From Hymenobacter sp. (lineage in GTDB: Bacteria > Bacteroidota > Bacteroidia > Cytophagales > Hymenobacteraceae): 49,690 nt of DNA. This document shows, piece by piece, positions 48,278 through 49,690 of the stretch. The translations under genes and the position numbers were made by a program. The DNA lies in the NCBI GenBank assembly GCA_025354605.1, contig JANXMN010000469.1:1-49690 (forward strand), given 5' to 3'. The notes under the pieces are model-generated. The model did no database searches, was not told the DNA's origin, and saw only the letters and a program-made list of their open reading frames with translations. Positions within the stretch are counted from its first letter, which is position 1, and each line of letters begins with the position of its first letter.

Positions 48278-49690
48278 ATGAAAAAGCTGCTTCTCCTTGC
48301 CCTGCTCACGCTGCTGGCGGCCGCCGCTGCGCCACCCAACACTTCCGTGCAACCGGTACGGCAGTTCCGGCAGGCGCACGAGCGGGAGCTGCTGGCCGAG
48401 TTCGAGCAGCTGGTCGCCATCCCCAACGTGGCGGCCGATACGAACGGGCTGCGGCGCACGGCGCGGTTTATTCAGGACATGATGCGGCGGCGCGGCATTG
48501 CCACCGAGCTGCTGGCGGCCCCCACGCCGGGCGTGCCGCCGGTGGTGTTTGGCGAAGTGCGGGTGCCGGGTGCTACCCGCACGGTCATTCTCTACGCGCA
48601 CTACGACGGGCAGCCCGTGAACCCAGCCCAGTGGCGCGAGGGCCTGCAGCCCTTCCGGCCGCAGCTGACCACCGGCCCGCTCGACCGTGGCGGGCAGCTG
48701 GCCGCGCTGCCGCCCGCCGGCCAGCCGCTCAACCCCGACTGGCGCCTCTACGCCCGCAGCGCCTCCGACGACAAGGCAGGCGTGATGGCCATTCTGACCG
48801 GTTACGAGGGCCTGACGGCCAGCAAGCTGCGGCCGAAGGTGAACGTGAAGTTTTTCTTTGAGGGCGAGGAGGAGAAGGGCTCGCCGCACCTAGCCGAGAT
48901 TCTGGCCCGGCACAAGGCCCGGCTGGCCTCCGACGTGTGGGTGATTTGCGATGGGCCGGTGCACCAGTCGGGCCGCAAGCAGGTGGTGTTTGGGGCGCGG
49001 GGCGACGTGAACATGCGCCTGACGGTGTACGGCCCGCGCCGGCCGCTGCACAGCGGGCACTACGGCAACTGGGCTCCCAACCCTGGCCTGGCCCTGGCCC
49101 GCCTGCTGGCCTCGATGGAAGACAGCACCGGCCGGGTGCGCGTGGCCGGTTTCTACGACGATGTGACGCCGCTGAGCCCAGCCGAGAAAGCCGCCCTGGC
49201 CCAAGTGCCCAACCTCGACGAAACCATCCGGCAGGAGCTGGGCTTCGCGCGGCCCTACGGCGCGGGCCAGTCGCTGGTGGAGCTGCTCAACCAGCCCTCA
49301 CTCAATATCAACGGGATGCAGAGCGCCAACGTGGGCGCGGCGGCGGCCAATGTGATTCCGACCACCGCCGCGGCCGTGCTTGATTTGCGCCTCGTGCCCG
49401 GCAACGACGCCCAACGCCAGGTGCAGAAAGTGGTGCGTCACATCGAAGCGCAGGGCTACCACGTGCTCAGCGCCGAGCCCACCGAGGCGGAGCGCGCCCA
49501 GTACCCGCTGCTGGTAAAAGTCCAGGCCGAGCCCGGCTACAACGCCCAGCGCACCCGCCTCGACTTGCCCATTGCCCGCCAGATTATCGCCGCCGTGCAA
49601 ACCACCGTGGCCGAGCCCGTGGTGGTGCTGCCCACCATGGGCGGCAGCTTGCCGCTGTATGTATTTGAGCAACAACTACAAGCTCAGACC
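48278..49690 (+). CDS. M20-family metallopeptidase, secreted (3' end cut off)
   Basis: 471 residues are present and the frame is still open at the window end. N-terminal signal peptide (MKKLLLLALLTLLAAAAAP). Metal-site motifs of M20 peptidases: VILYAHYDGQPV (His and Asp), ASDDKAGVMAIL (bridging Asp), FEGEEEKGSPHL (catalytic Glu and metal Glu), VICDGPV (Asp) and a dimerisation-domain HSGHYGNWAPNP. These hydrolyse dipeptides or remove amino-acyl groups using two zinc ions. The signal places it in the periplasm or outside. The ATG at 48278 follows a CCCCCCC run, 33 bp after the terminator. Confidence 0.9.
   Translation, partial: MKKLLLLALLTLLAAAAAPPNTSVQPVRQFRQAHERELLAEFEQLVAIPNVAADTNGLRRTARFIQDMMRRRGIATELLAAPTPGVPPVVFGEVRVPGATRTVILYAHYDGQPVNPAQWREGLQPFRPQLTTGPLDRGGQLAALPPAGQPLNPDWRLYARSASDDKAGVMAILTGYEGLTASKLRPKVNVKFFFEGEEEKGSPHLAEILARHKARLASDVWVICDGPVHQSGRKQVVFGARGDVNMRLTVYGPRRPLHSGHYGNWAPNPGLALARLLASMEDSTGRVRVAGFYDDVTPLSPAEKAALAQVPNLDETIRQELGFARPYGAGQSLVELLNQPSLNINGMQSANVGAAAANVIPTTAAAVLDLRLVPGNDAQRQVQKVVRHIEAQGYHVLSAEPTEAERAQYPLLVKVQAEPGYNAQRTRLDLPIARQIIAAVQTTVAEPVVVLPTMGGSLPLYVFEQQLQAQT

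Overview
The window looks like chromosome from a high-GC Bacteroidota of the Cytophagales, most like Hymenobacter or a close relative. The evidence is the strongly GC-biased third codon positions, Bacteroidota-type promoters (TTTG, about 20 nt, TAnnTTTG), an ECF sigma / FecR-DUF4974 / STN-TonB receptor cassette, weak ribosome binding sites, and many long palindromic intergenic repeats. Genus is an inference from gene content and style, not from a marker gene. No rRNA, tRNA, CRISPR array or complete insertion sequence was seen.

Layout. 1-5562: 3' part of a very large DUF4011 / superfamily 1 helicase / nuclease / DUF3320 protein, then a RAYT-type HUH transposase with a long palindrome beside it. 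5622-9393: LpxR-like lipid A deacylase, EamA transporter and hemA. 9402-13461: a formate-dehydrogenase-like molybdoenzyme (YdeP family), a DUF7009 protein and fdhD, all on the minus strand. 13510-18677: ECF sigma factor, FecR and TonB-dependent receptor. 18861-22675: AEC carrier, DctA-like carrier and a MOT1-type molybdate carrier. 22738-26562: leucine-rich-repeat lipoprotein, atypical SDR, cupin and a frameshifted MFS gene. 26647-30592: hybrid histidine kinase and alpha/beta hydrolase. 30653-35757: molybdenum cofactor genes moaA, moaD, moaE, mobA (with a degenerate MobB part), moaC and moeA. 35831-41620: azoreductase, SAM-I riboswitch, metH and metF. 41621-49690: AT-richer gap, TonB-C protein, lipoprotein, DUF2007 protein, PA14-OmpA protein, SDR, OFA-family MFS carrier with a 48-residue companion protein, and a truncated M20 peptidase.

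How the genes fit together. The strongest theme is molybdenum: a candidate molybdate importer, most of the Moco pathway (moeB and a mog/moaB gene are not seen), the sulfurtransferase FdhD and a Moco enzyme lie within about 26 kb. A second theme is the methionine/one-carbon cycle, with an S-box riboswitch ahead of metH and then metF.

The most unusual aspect is repeat content. At least four intergenic palindromes share one end sequence, several others belong to different sequence classes, and a RAYT transposase sits beside one of them. Repeat material has also entered coding sequence in frame (metH linker, helicase). An identical 19-nt AT-rich block lies directly before the ATG of both divergent genes moaC and moeA. 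One MFS gene is broken at a run of seven G.
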